DNA from: Pholis gunnellus
Lineage: Eukaryota > Chordata > Actinopteri > Perciformes > Pholidae
Direction: 5' to 3'
Assembly: GCA_910591455.2 (NCBI GenBank)
Contig: OU342811.1
Coordinates: 3,142,022-3,206,021, forward strand
DNA length: 64,000 bases
The notes below the pieces were generated by a model that had not been told where the DNA came from, searched no databases, and saw only the letters and a list, made by a program, of their open reading frames with translations. Made by a program: the position numbers and the translations under genes. This document shows, piece after piece, positions 1-49,861 of the stretch; the first letter of the stretch is position 1; each line of letters opens with the position of its first letter.

Positions 1-3000
1 GCCATCAACATTAATCACAGGGCCTTGTGGTTTAGACGTGTATCATATAACCACGTCTTTGGCTACATTTCAGCCGGGCACTTATGTTGCAATTCACCTC
101 CTCTCCTTCTCCCCAGTTTGTGTCTCTATTGTAAAAAAAAAAGAAGAAAAAAAAAAGAAAGGCGAAATGCCTTACAGGTCACCAAATGAATACTGAACAT
201 AACTAAAAACCTCTTCTCCAAAACAACAGCCATAACTGTGGCAAATCCTGTAAAGTCTTTGCTCTAAACTTGGATTTGAAAGGGAAACCAAGTGGACGAT
301 GATCTAGGGCAAACTAAACACCAAACAAATAGGTCTCAGGACCTGAAGGGCTTGGATATTACTTGCCCACGCAGACAGATGTGTTCTGAAAGGGGAACAG
401 AGGGGCTAAAGAGAGGCCATGATGGAGTAGAGTGGAGGTAGGAGGGGGACAAACAAGGTGGCCTAGGTGACATGAAGCATCCCTGCACAGAAATGCCAGG
501 AGAGCATCCATCCATTTGCATCTGTCACTGCTGATTTTAGCGCTAACCTTTCAGAATTGACAAGTGAAAAGTTCAGTTGGCGTCTGACGGGATGCCATGC
601 AGGGCAGGCTGCTGAACGGGGCTTTAACTGCTTTTGACAGGTACCGTGTGTTCGCCTTGAGCCACCAAACACGGGGCCGTGGCAGGTACAGCCTGTTCCC
701 TCACGCAATGCCACTGTGGCCTGTCTGGGCTTGTGAACATAAACAAACAGTCACAGGAATTGTTAAATGTCGCCCCAAAGTTGGACTATGACTAATAACA
801 CCTAACCTAAGAAGCATGTAAACAAATGAGCAACACCACGGACAACCTACCAGCACACTGGAAAACTTTTAGCGTAGTATGATGGAGCTCTAGGCTTTAC
901 AGAAGATTTAAAACTTTTATCTGCAACGATACGATAGTGCAGGCTATCAATGGGAGGCAACTCGTATAGCTGTGTCACAGGAAGCCTTGTTAATGCTGCT
1001 GGCTTCATGGTGAGCTTACTTTGTCTGAATGTATGAGACACCAGAGCAGTTAAAGAATCCACTTCTAAACCCACAGCTTGAACAGAAAGGCCATTAGCCT
1101 CGAGCCGGCGGTGTCATCTAAATCCAATCACAGTCCATTTCAGCGTTGGAGCCATCACATCCCTGGCCCGTACCATGTCATCGTCCAATCTAACATGACA
1201 GGTTGCATATGTGAAAAAGCCAATTCTGGCTGCTAGCAAATGTGCAAGAAACCACACGCTAGAAGGGATTAGTTAAAATGTCAAGAGATCACTCGCTTGC
1301 TTTGGCCTCGTCCTCTACAGCAACCTGTTCATCCCTGAAAACATATATTTGACCACTAGGCATGATTTGCAGTTGAGCGCATCTGTTTGAGCTACATTTT
1401 GGGCCGGGTGTGTGTACGTGCTCGTCAGTGTGCACGCCTCTAGCAGTCCGGGACATCTTGTGCTTGTCACTGAGATTGCTGAGCGCCTCGTCTGCCACAT
1501 AAGGCTGAGCTGACAGCTGAGTGGCTCATCATGAAGACAGTGTCCATGTGTGTGTGTGTGTGACTATCACACTGCTCATGGATCAGCTCACAGCAAGGCT
1601 ACACACAGAATCCTACTTATTCTTTTATAGTTGCTTTCTTATGTTCCACTAAAAAGTTCGCTTTTGTAGATATTACCTCTAAATGAAGGTTGAGGCTGAT
1701 TGGAAGCTCTGAATGGTAAGAGGATATGGACCGGTATGGAACAGGGCTGTAGTGCTGGAGTGTGCTCTCCGTCTTAAGAAAATGTTTCCATCATCTCAGA
1801 CATGTTTCAGTCTGGTTAGTGTTTGGACACCAAGTTGTCTCGTCTCATGGGGTTTTTGACTCAACTTTGTCATCTCAATATTAAGGTTAACATTAGGATT
1901 AATTATGACAACACATCACAATTGTGTTCTCCAATGGAATTCAACCCATTGGCAACATGCATAGCAGCATGTAATTATAAATGAGAGCACTAAACAAGAA
2001 GGCAACCATACTTATGAAAACACCCACCTCAGAGTTGAAATCATTAACCCTAGCAACCTTCCACCAATCTTGTTCATCAACAATAAACCAATAAACTTAA
2101 ATTCTGCAAAGAAGGGAGAATAGCCAATCAGAGGCAGCGCAGGGCGGTTCTTTGCAGGTGAGGGGAAAAAAGAAATCTATCAAATTACGATAAATAACAG
2201 GCCACACAACTGACAATGGCTTTTAAAGAGGTGATTTGGCATTTGGAGAGGGCACTTCAACATTTACAAAAAAGGTGTCTTGCTCACTTATTGCTAGTAC
2301 GCCATTAGTTACGCTACATTGGTTACGCTACATTGGTTACGCTACATTGGTTAAGCTACATTGGTATGCGTGCCTAAGGTTTAGACTCAAGACTTTATTC
2401 TGACTTGACCCACATTTTGAGTCCCGTCTTGACTTGATCTCAAAACTGCTAGTTAGTTCCCGATTTAATCCAAATTTGGCAAATGTTTGTGTATGGCTGC
2501 TTGTGTAACAACATTTGAGAAAATTGGCTTCTTTTGTAAATGAAAAAAGGGAGTTTGTATCTCTCAAACTAAGGTATCGTCATAATAAAGTGTTGTTTTG
2601 GTATATGTATTGAAGGTTTGAATTGTATCAATAATAGTATGAAAACTATATTTTAACAGTAGCCAGCCTTAGCAATGAATTGTGGGAAAATGTTGGGTTG
2701 CAGGGTTTAACGTGCATTAACAAAAAAGAATGTTGACTAAGACGTCCTTCTAAAGCAGGCCTGTGGTGCTGACATGGACAGTACAAGTGGTGATCATGTA
2801 TTATATAGCCTCCCTTCAGTGGCTGATGATAAAGCCATATGTACAGTCTTGAGAGTGCCTGGAGCATCCATCATCCCCTCTTCTTGATCATTTCCACAAA
2901 CTCTTCAACATTCCTTCAAAATCCCCTTTATCCATCTGTTTTACATGCTTGCAGGCCTTAGAATTAAAATGCTCTCGTGGTTGTCTTTAATAAAGGGCAG

Positions 3001-6000
3001 CAGCAAGAGGTTGACTGAGACCTTCATTAAACCAAGAGAGATGCCTTATCAGTTGTAAGTGTCTTTTTATTGCTTGTTAAAGCCACTTATTGTTTGACTC
3101 ACTCACGCAGGACGTGACTGTTCACTGTAAAACATGCCATTTGGAAAAACTCAACATCAATGTAATACCACCTTTGGCAGGCCTTTCTCTGCAGAGGACT
3201 TTTCAAGTTCAACCTTTGATCTTTGTCACAATAACACAACAGGCCAGTAAAATGCCATGCTATGTGCTTAGGCTGTAGCTTCTAAGAGTTATGCCTGTCT
3301 GGGAATGCAGGCCATGCAGGCATCTAAAGTGCTGGAGGAGTTTAAATGGAGAGAAGGTGGGCATACACCTCTTATCCTAGCAACGGGGTGCTGCCGTGTG
3401 ACTGTGGCATAGAATGAATGAATTAATATGTCTGGGTCCATGTGTGCTCTTGAGAGAATGTGCACATGCTAGCACTGGTGCATGGAAGTGACAACGTAAG
3501 AACATGTCACGCATGTGTATGTGTGTACTGTATGTGTGTAAATATGATACAGTGCTAATATGAAGCATTCATGCCAGTGTAAATGTGTTTAAAGAAAACA
3601 ATAGTAAAAGTAGCAGAGGTGCCACATCACACTAGCCATTTATCAGTTGTTTAGACCATCATGTAGACACAGATGGGCCTCTCCCAATTATAATGAATGA
3701 TCGCAATTATTAGAGCTGACCCTGACCATTTTGCATAATAGTTGGATTCTTCAGTCAAGGTAATTTAGAGCCGATGTTAGAAATAAGGCTACAAATAAAA
3801 AGTGAATGAGGTCAGTAGCTGGCTAAATATAGTGTCTACCTGAGCACACGGTTTCAGTGTCAGGAAGAAGCGTGGCTGTCTAGATCTCACTGCTGTCACA
3901 CCGATTCTTCTGTTTCAGCTCATATGAGACCGAGCCAGAGAGAGTGACGGTTGATGCGCTCCGAGCACACAGGTGTTAGCGATCGAATCAGAGAGGAAAT
4001 TAGCAGCGAGGTAGTAAATGTAGGGTAACCACCAAGTGAGCATCAACTTTGACCCTGGAGGCAAAACAAAGTCTCCCCTGTGCTTCCTAACCACGGTCTG
4101 GAAGCTGAAGCAGGAACGGTGAACACTGGCCTTGGGTTCCCCCGTTGCATAGTAAATATTGATCGATGAGCAGCCACTGAAATCAACAACATGGGTTCGA
4201 TCTACTGCAAAGCCAAACAGCATCATTGTGTGGTATGAAATGAAGAGAAATAGACAATTAAATATCAACTAAAATTCATATTTTTGACATCTCCAGTCTC
4301 AGAATCGATCAACAAAGGAGATGCATTGGAAGAACTTCTGATTAACTTCAGGTGACAAAGATTGATCAAACACAATGTTTATTTGCTTTGCACTAATTAA
4401 TCAGAGCAACATAAGACGATGCCAGCAACAAAGAAAACCTACGATTTTACAAGTTAGGCACCGAAAGTAGCAGCTCCATCAGTCACAATCAGTGAGTGAG
4501 CAAAACGTCACTGCACAATCGGAACGAATCAGAAGAAATAGTGGTCGACGCATTAAAGAATAAAAAAATGTATAAAAAAATATTTTTGGTTTTGTTTTGA
4601 GTTTTATTGCACCAACAACTGCATTTGGGGCTGATTAAATCAAGACGGGCCACTCGCCCGCAAAACTATTGATCTTCCTTTGGTACGGCGAGTCGGCCGC
4701 GTGTTCCTCTCTGTTGTGCCTCGTGTTTCTCTAGGTTTTTAGACTCTCATAGTTTTCGGCGCCAGATGCATCCAAGTCAGCTGATAGCAGCATCTTCTTA
4801 TTTCTGAGACAGAACAAACATTTGTGAACTAACATAAATAAAAAAGAAATAAACAATGTTAGTTTAGCAGCCTTCCCTGGTGCTCGCTAACTTTGTTCCA
4901 CAGCAGCCACACTAAGAACGCTGCTTTTAATTGGCCTAATGATCGCAGGCATCTTGAGATGCCGTTTATCTCAAAATGGCATTAATCGGCCTAATCAACT
5001 AGCCAACTGATCAATCGGTCTATGTTTTCTGTCCTTGAAACACTAGGGTCGCTTTCCCGTGCTATAACATGAATAAACAAATGAGCAGTTTCAACAGTGA
5101 TATGACCGCGTAGGTCAGCAGGTCAAATGAGCAGAGCTGCAATATGTTAGAAAAGGTTGCTTTGCTGCTACTTCGGCAATACTTGTTAGGAACCACCTCA
5201 GTATAGATGACTGCGTGTAAACATAGAGCCACGTAGAATCCTGTATAATTTAACAGAGTACACCGATTCCTGAATGCCTCTTCGAGTGAAATAGACCATT
5301 CCATGTAATAGTATTGACTATCCAATAGTGACTACGCCATTACATGCGCCAGTGCCTATGCATGTGTGTGTGTGTGTGTGCGGCCCCTTAAAGAACCGCT
5401 CCTCTCTGACAGAGTGCTGCATCAGTATACAGTATGTGCTCCTTTAACAGGCTAGCTGCATAGCTTTGACAGTCATTAGTGTCAGTGTCTCCATCCTCTC
5501 AGCAGTGTAATGGGGTTAGCGCCAAGACCTTTCCAGCCCCCAAGGGTTTCTCTGGAGGCCACACCGCCTCAGATACTGAAAGAGGAGATAACCGGGGGAG
5601 GAAGAGACAACTAGAGAGGAGAAGAAAGAGGAGCAAGCAAAGCCGAGGATTAAGATGCAAAGAAGACACAGAGACAAATGTGAAATAAAGGCAAGATGAG
5701 GCCAATCTGTTCACAAGTTTTACAGACTTGAGGACTGATATTTTCACTAGCTGTTGCTCGACAGGAGTCAACATCATAAGACGTAGACAACAGTCGTCAA
5801 TTCTGCTCATAAGATGCACAGACCCATATAGATACAGGAAGAAATCTCAGCAACACTGCAGAATTAAAATGGAAGCCTTTTGCTCTGTGGTTACGCTTTT
5901 CAATGCAAATGTTGTGAACGGCTCTCAGCTGTGTTTACATGCGTGTCCACACTTAACCCTTGCCTTGCCTCACTCCTCCTCCCTGCACTATTAGTAGACT

Positions 6001-8488
6001 TTTTGTTTTATTGACGAAAAGGCATAGAGAAAGGGATTGTTTCTAGAAGAGGGGGGGCCATTTTGATTGGGTTGATGAGAGGCTTTTTTTGATACACCCC
6101 CTAAAGAGTGAGGCAGCTATATGCTCCTCCCACAATGTGTAGATTTTGATTGGATTATTAAATATCTTTTGTGCAACAATCTTTCCTTACATTTGCATCT
6201 TCACCGTGGTCAGCACCTCTCCAACAGTGGTGTTCGTTCCCCCCTCTCTCCAAAAATGAGAAGTTAGCTTAATGTTACAAAAGGTTGAGAACCCTGAATT
6301 AAATGAGTGATGATTAATATGAGTACAGCCCGTGCCCTGGTTGGGAGGATGGTTGGTAAACCACAGTGTACATTGACCCATTCAGATGGATGTAGTATCA
6401 GTACCTCATTGATTCATTTATTTAAATTATGCAATGTTAATGGTGGTTATGGATGGAGCCTAACAAAACCTAGATCTAAGGTTTTGGGACAAGGCAGTAC
6501 AAAGTCAAAGTGTCAGCAGTCACCACCATCAGACTTGCCTACCTGATCCTACAGAAGCCACAATTATGACAAGATGTGGCAGGAGGTGAGGCGCTCTCTG
6601 AGGGCTGAGCACATGTAGCAAATAAACAAAGGCTGCTCATGTGGAGAACAGAATATGCCATTAGAAATGCACCATCTCTTCACGCTTGGTCAGCTCCTCT
6701 TTAGCCCTAACAAGCTTTGGCTTCTTCAATCCTCCTCCTGCTGTCCTGCTCCATCCATGTATCTCCTGTTTTATTCTACAAATCACATTATTGAACAAGC
6801 TTGATTCAGCTGAATTACACAGAAACATCAGTTTTATGATACTGTATATTGACTTTAGATTTTTATTAAAAAGGAGCAGGGCTATTTGTCATATGAGTAT
6901 TTACTGCCTTATTTTTCTGTTTTTTCTGGTATTTTGTCAACCGGATAAATGAAACATACATACAATTTAACATCTAAGACTTTAAACTGCTGCATCAATG
7001 CATGACAGTCTTATTGATCATAAGAGTTGTTATTTTTGGAAACGTCTCAATACTAAAAGGGTACGATTCCTGTGTGCTGATGCCAATATCAAAATAAGAA
7101 TGCTGCCTACAAAAATAAAACCAACAATGTCAGAAATTACCATATTTGTAATTGCAGAGGAGTGATGCAGAGATGATGCATTCGGCTCTGGTAGCGGCAG
7201 CAACCTGTCAACTACAGTGAGCCCGCTCTAAAGCATACTCCGGTTTATGGTCTATTTTAATCTAAATGGACTATAATTTACTAAATGAACATCATGCTGT
7301 ATTGAAAAGGAAACTAGCAAACAAGTACTAAGCAGAAGTAGCGGGTATTTCTTCAATGGTTGATGGTGGAAATAAATGGCTTAGTTGATAACGGCTCTAT
7401 TGAAATAAGCCACTCCTCCTCTCCGGCATGTCTGGCACGAATGAAGTAAATGACGCAAATAAACACAAATGATCCTGCGAGTAAACTCTTGCGAGTAACG
7501 CAACGCCAGAATTCGTTTCGTGTTTGGTGTGAACGCAGCATAAGACAAAATCTAAAATAGCTAACAAAATGAACCCTAGTTCATGGTAATGAAAGGTCAC
7601 CAAGTGCAACGGTGCTGCTGTGTTTTTAATAGTGTTTGGACATTAATTGAGCTCTATAGCACAGAAGATATATTAGTGATACAAACTAAATACTTGTTAG
7701 TAGATACACTCAGTGTTACTATTGGTCTTTTCATGGGACTTGTTGATATTAAGAAAAATATTAAACATCCCCAGACTTATCCTTAAAATAAGTTGATATC
7801 TGATTAAAGACACTTTCTGCAAAGTCACATTTAGGTCAATACCATACAAGCATTGAGTTTTGAAACTTATAGAGTACTAATAGAGTACTTTTGTCTTAAG
7901 GTTGTATATCTCCTGTTGTCACCCGTTGGATTCTATTAGAATCACCATTGTTATGTGGACTGTATGTAGTGGTATATATTTTGGTTGTTGGGGGATGAAA
8001 CATTTTTTTTTAAATCCAAGTGTAAATACATTATGGATTGGGAGTTTTTTACTAGATACTGGGTATTAGTGAGGAGCTTAAGCATTCCATGGTAGCGTAA
8101 ATCCCTGCAAGTGTAAAAATAGTCTTTCATCTAGTGCCACCATGGCTTAATAACAAAAACACAAGGTAAAACTCTAATATGACCTTCTTTGAGGGATGCT
8201 TTAGACCATGAACATGAACGGAGACACCAGTGCAAACACAATATCGCTAATCAAAAAACTGAATCTGATGAAAAAGAACAAGCAATGGCCTGAGAGCTGA
8301 CAGCTTTGGCTCAGGTGAAAGGGTCTGGGAAGCTTCAATCACCCACACGTCGTGCCACACTGACAGAACAGGTTAGTGGAAGCGCCGTCGTGCTCTGACA
8401 GGGGGGCTGTGAGGAGTGATGGGGAGGAGAGGTGGGCGGGGGGGAGAGAGTTAAACTTAAAGGTCAACTTTATCTGCTAAGGACGGGG
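1..8488. other. brip1 intron 15 or beyond: no gene seen
   Basis: No exon of brip1 or any other gene could be supported. Contents are an A-rich tract at 130-163, short GT runs near 1550 and 5365, a 14-bp tandem repeat at 2309-2364, and possible old transposon debris at 4900-5030 and 7395-7545 (the latter ends TTTGGTGTGAACGCAGCATA, as in common fish MITEs). Frames up to 117 codons here have no recognisable domain. Confidence 0.5.
2309..2364. repeat. 4 x 14-bp tandem repeat
   Basis: Unit TTACGCTACATTGG repeated four times; the last copy has A for C at position 4. Confidence 0.85.
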
Positions 8489-8511
8489 CACACACACACA
8501 CACACACACAA
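8489..8511. repeat. (CA)n microsatellite
   Basis: About 11 CA units, facing a much longer GT tract 54 bp to the right. Confidence 0.95.
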
Positions 8512-8563
8512 CATCGCTTTGGGATTTTATTTCACGGATCACCAAAAGGAGATGCTCTTATTT

Positions 8564-46308
<37,745 letters not shown>

Positions 46309-46559
46309 GTTCCTCTGGTCCTGCTTCACAGAGATATCTGAAACAAGAAACACGTCTGATAAACTAAATATCAGCCAACGTTACATATTATATACCATGC
46401 TCCGTGTAATGAGAGTGAAGCCCTTGTCAGTTACTGCAACTAATTCACTCACACGCTAAGGTACAGTAGCACACAACTAGCACACCGTTAAGCATTTGCC
46501 AACAGTTGAACACACATCACTTTCCACTGTTGTCATGTCTGTGTAAGTTGCCACCTACC

Positions 46560-46640
46560 TGAGAGTTAAGAGAAAGTCACTTAGCTAGCGTTACGGTATT
46601 ACTGAGTGTTTAGCCGGCGCTAATGCTACGTTTTCCACTG
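46560..46640 (-). promoter_or_regulatory. candidate brip1 5' non-coding exon donor and promoter side
   Basis: Because the first coding exon begins with a splice acceptor (46338-46340), an upstream non-coding exon is needed. A good donor, CTCTCAG then GTAGGTGG, lies on the minus strand with its last exonic base at 46559. The exon would extend rightwards from there for an unknown length. No transcript evidence is available; this is inference from splice signals only. Confidence 0.35.
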
Positions 46641-46789
46641 TTACTTTGATTCACTACTGTTATCCTTGTGCCATGGTTAACCTGCTAACCGGTACTCTGA
46701 TAGCAGGCTATCAGAAACCACTTCGGGGAACACGAATTATTTGGTTCACTCCACTGTCCCCATCATCCTTCCCGCTCTGAAAATATCGT

Positions 46790-48790
46790 TTTCTTCTTCG
46801 TTGGTGTTATATGGAAGCTGGTATCCGTTCTGTTGCATTTCTGCCACCTTCTGGAGCTAGACAATTACTGCGCCATCTTCGTACTAGATCCAGTAAGGCA
46901 TTGTCTCTCAAAAAGCCAAACAGCCATTTTATTGCTTTTCCTTTACTTCCATACTTACTAATATTTCTGTTAATTCCATTATCCTCATTTCAGTTAACAC
47001 CACTCTTCTTTCTGGCCTATACCTCCTTCATGACTATACATGCTGCACTGTCATTGTCTCTTCTGGCACTGCTTGCATGACCCTGATGGATGCTTCCCCA
47101 TGATATATAGTGTCCTGTTCAGATATGTGTGTACCCCCTTCATTCTGGTCAACTTTACCTGTTCCTCCCTCTTTTTCCTGTACTGCTCACTCTGCTTTGT
47201 CAGGAATAAAGGGGTCTCCCTTTCGTGTCCTGCTCCCACTCCTGTCCACTGCAGGACCAATAAGAAAGTAACCTCACTGCCCCTCCTTGCTACACTGTTG
47301 AGTACTAACAGGATTTCATGGACCAAGTCAGGTTGACTCTGGGCTGTTCCAGACCCAATACTCTGGATTACAGACGAGTCACTATATAAATACTTAACAG
47401 GGTTGAATCCGTTCAATCCACTGCATATAGCATGTAACTCTATTAAAATAGCAGGCAGCTCTACTGTATACACAGTCAGGTAGTTGGAAGTTATTTTGTA
47501 AAGACTGACGTTCAGCACTCTGGACCACAGCAGCTCCTGTTGCATCAGCTGCTGGATCCTTCGACCCGTCTGTGAAAATTGAAAGAAGCTCCCTGTAACT
47601 TTTTCCGATGTGGCAAAATTCATTCAATATGTCTACCTTTTTTATTCCTCACTATTGCCTCATAGCCATAGTGGTACAGAAGGCCACAAGGCAGAACTCT
47701 TGATCAATACCCACATATCTCTTGGTCCCCCACCCAGCCAAAGCCTGACGTCTGTGCCCCCCCCCCCCCCCCCTCCCAGCACTCCTGCACCACTTGTTCT
47801 GTTGAATGATTTTCACCATGTCCCTTGTAATGCTGATGTTGTTCTGAAATCAACTGTAGTCTCAAAGCCTGGTATAGAATATTGTTTAACCTTTTGAGAG
47901 ATGTTTTTGCTGCAGATACAAACGCTACACACCAATAATCTAATACTGATCTCATCGGTCCTCAGTACATGTTCTCAAGGCTCTTCTTTCAGCCCCCCAT
48001 TCACTTTCTACCACACATCTCATTACATTTAATACTTTCTTACACTTGTCAATTATTTTCTAAACATGTACAGCCCATCAGTTCCCATACCATTTTAATT
48101 ATTGAGGGAGTTGACTCTTCAATCACCTCTCCATTCACATTATTATAGCTATAACATAATGTAATGTGAGCATTAGAATCTCTACAGCAAATCACTTTTC
48201 CATGTAAAAGTACAGCTCAGCTTCTTGCAGGGATTGTAAAAGTTAACTTTTCTGATAATACCATCTTCTGTCCACTTCAATTGCAATCCTTTCCCAATAT
48301 TTACCTTTCTTCAATGCATTTCTTCTTTCACAAAATCTAATGCTGGTTTCAGCCAAGTTTCTTGAATACTTATAATTTCTGGTTTATTTCTGAACCCTTT
48401 AATACATACTTTGGATCCCTGACCATTAAAGAATAACCATTCAGTCCTTTTCCCAAGGCCCCCCAGTTTTCCATCTATCTAAAGCTCTTTCATCAAGTAT
48501 TTCTCAGCTTGACCTATTTGATCTCCTTCTAATCTTAGATATTTGATTGATTTTGTGTTTCTTCCGATTCCCTTTTGTCCTCGCACTCTCTTCACTTCCT
48601 CAGCATAATTTATGTTGTTAACTGTCTTCACTTGTTGTGACTGACTTCACAACCCCCATATGTCACATTGGGCTGGCCACAATATTTACAACATTTAGCC
48701 TGCACATTCTCTCCACAATCCTCAAATCTATGATCACCTCCACATTTGCCACATCTTTGTTTCCTTTGCAATACGCCCATACCTATATAC
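46790..48790 (-). mobile_element. decayed, internally deleted LINE (I/Nimb-like, with RNase H)
   Basis: On the minus strand, 5' to 3', recognisable pieces appear in the right order. Gag-like zinc knuckles sit near 48775-48640 (CGKCGGDHRFEDC, then KCCKYCG). An endonuclease start follows near 48400-48340 (IISIQETWLKPALDFV), then an RT thumb remnant near 47960-47860 (RSVLDYWCVAFVSAAKTSL). An RNase H domain lies at about 47620-47180 (SIFTDGSKDP, and PDLVHEILLVLNSVARRGSE in a second frame). The 3' end near 46793 reads CACCAACGAAGAAGAA, as in many fish LINE tails. The RT core is missing and frames are shifted, so it is dead. It fills most of the space between brip1 and ppm1d. Confidence 0.75.
47051..47623 (-). 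pseudogene. LINE RNase H-domain remnant
   Basis: A 190-codon open frame that overlaps a second frame carrying FTDGSKD, the RNase H entry motif. The continuation YSDSSVIQSI and LVHEILLVLNSVARR lies in this frame, so a frameshift separates the halves. It is part of the 46.8-48.8 kb LINE, not a host gene. Confidence 0.7.
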
Positions 48791-49194
48791 GCCCATACCT
48801 TGGAGTAGCGTTACTAAAAAGGAAGCACACAGTAAGGGTTCCTATTCTTGCTTTCAACGTAAAATCGTTAGTGTAAAACATTGTGGACGTTGTTTAAAGT
48901 AAAAGCACACTTTTGTATTTTCTTTCTTTAAATACTTTTGAGCATTCTGCACGTTTTCAGTGGGTACGTAAAGTCTCCAATTCAATTAGGGGCAATTTTA
49001 CTCTTTTATTTCGAATGCTTAGTATGGCCTGCTGTTTTCAACCATGGTTACAACTTGACCTTTTGTTTTTTACACATATTTTTGCTGCACATTTACACGT
49101 TTGCGCAACCGCTGCTTGTGTTGGGGGGCCAACCTGTAGAGGGCAACAGCTGCATTGGCGCTGCCACGTCAACGTGCTAGAAGAAGACCGATTC

Positions 49195-49202
49195 TGACGT
49201 CA
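49195..49202. promoter_or_regulatory. perfect CRE palindrome TGACGTCA upstream of ppm1d
   Basis: An exact TGACGTCA lies about 135 bp upstream of the ppm1d ATG, in the head-to-head interval. This is the binding site of CREB/ATF dimers. PPM1D promoters in mammals are known to respond to stress-activated bZIP factors; use of this site in fish is inferred. Confidence 0.6.
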
Positions 49203-49210
49203 ACGCGTTT

Positions 49211-49220
49211 GAGCATGCCT
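49211..49220. promoter_or_regulatory. perfect p53 half-site in ppm1d 5' region
   Basis: GAGCATGCCT fits RRRCWWGYYY at all ten positions. It lies 8 bp after the CRE and about 115 bp before the ATG. No good second half-site was seen within 13 bp, so it would be a half-site response element. Mammalian PPM1D has a p53 element in its 5' region. Confidence 0.45.
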
Positions 49221-49335
49221 ACTATGCTGGAACATAAACAAAGGCAGGACGCTGGGCTGCAATAAACTCAACTCTCCAGGTATTTTATATGCTAACCCGT
49301 ACCGACAAATTGGAGAGCGACTCATTTCTGGAGCT

Positions 49336-49861
49336 ATGGAAAACGCATTATTGATGCGGGTGAGTGTTTTTACCGACCAAGGAGGCAGGAAATACATGGA
49401 AGATGTGACCGAAGTCATAGTAGAGCCCGAGCCGGGAGAAGACGAGCCGACTTCGGGTGAGCCAGAAGAGATCAGTGGGGGAGACTGTACGTTCAGTTCT
49501 TTGGCTGCGGACACGCATCCAGAGCGGACTGGTGAGCCCGTTGTGTCGCTGCAGCTTTCAGATGCACCATGTGAACCCGTGCGAACGGAAAACCAAGGTA
49601 TAATAGTGGAAGCGACTTTACCGGGAGGTCAGAGCCCGTCGCGAGCCCAGCCGAGCCCAGCGAGTCCTTCCCGCCGTTCCGTTGCATTCTTCGCGGTGTT
49701 CGACGGGCACGGGGGTCGCGAGGCTGCGCAGTTTGCGCGAGAATATTTATGGGAGTTCATGAAGAAGCAGCGGGGGTTCTGGTCAGACTGTGACATGGAG
49801 GTCTGCTCTGCTATACGAAAAGGATTTGTAGCCTGCCATCACGCTATGTGGAAAAAGCTAC
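49336..49861 (+). CDS. ppm1d: ppm1d exon 1
   Basis: Codes from the initiator ATG through MWKKL. It holds the N-terminal PP2C motifs and the first metal-binding Asp in FDGHGG. Between them lies an acidic, then Ser/Pro-rich insert. The exon is locally CpG-rich compared with flanking DNA. Donor GTAAGT, phase 1. Confidence 0.95.

Larger units (their letters stand above)
48790..49335. other. intergenic sequence and ppm1d promoter/5' UTR
   Basis: Between the LINE relic and the ppm1d ATG. It contains the CRE and p53 half-site described separately; no coding potential or TATA box was evident. The transcription start cannot be placed from sequence alone. Confidence 0.4.

Noticed and set aside
3915..4268. 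117-codon minus-strand frame with hydrophobic stretches
   Set aside because: No recognised motif, no splice context fitting brip1, and no sign of codon bias; likely chance.
47051..47623. 190-codon frame upstream of brip1 as a host gene
   Set aside because: It contains LINE RNase H words in two frames and belongs to the transposon relic.
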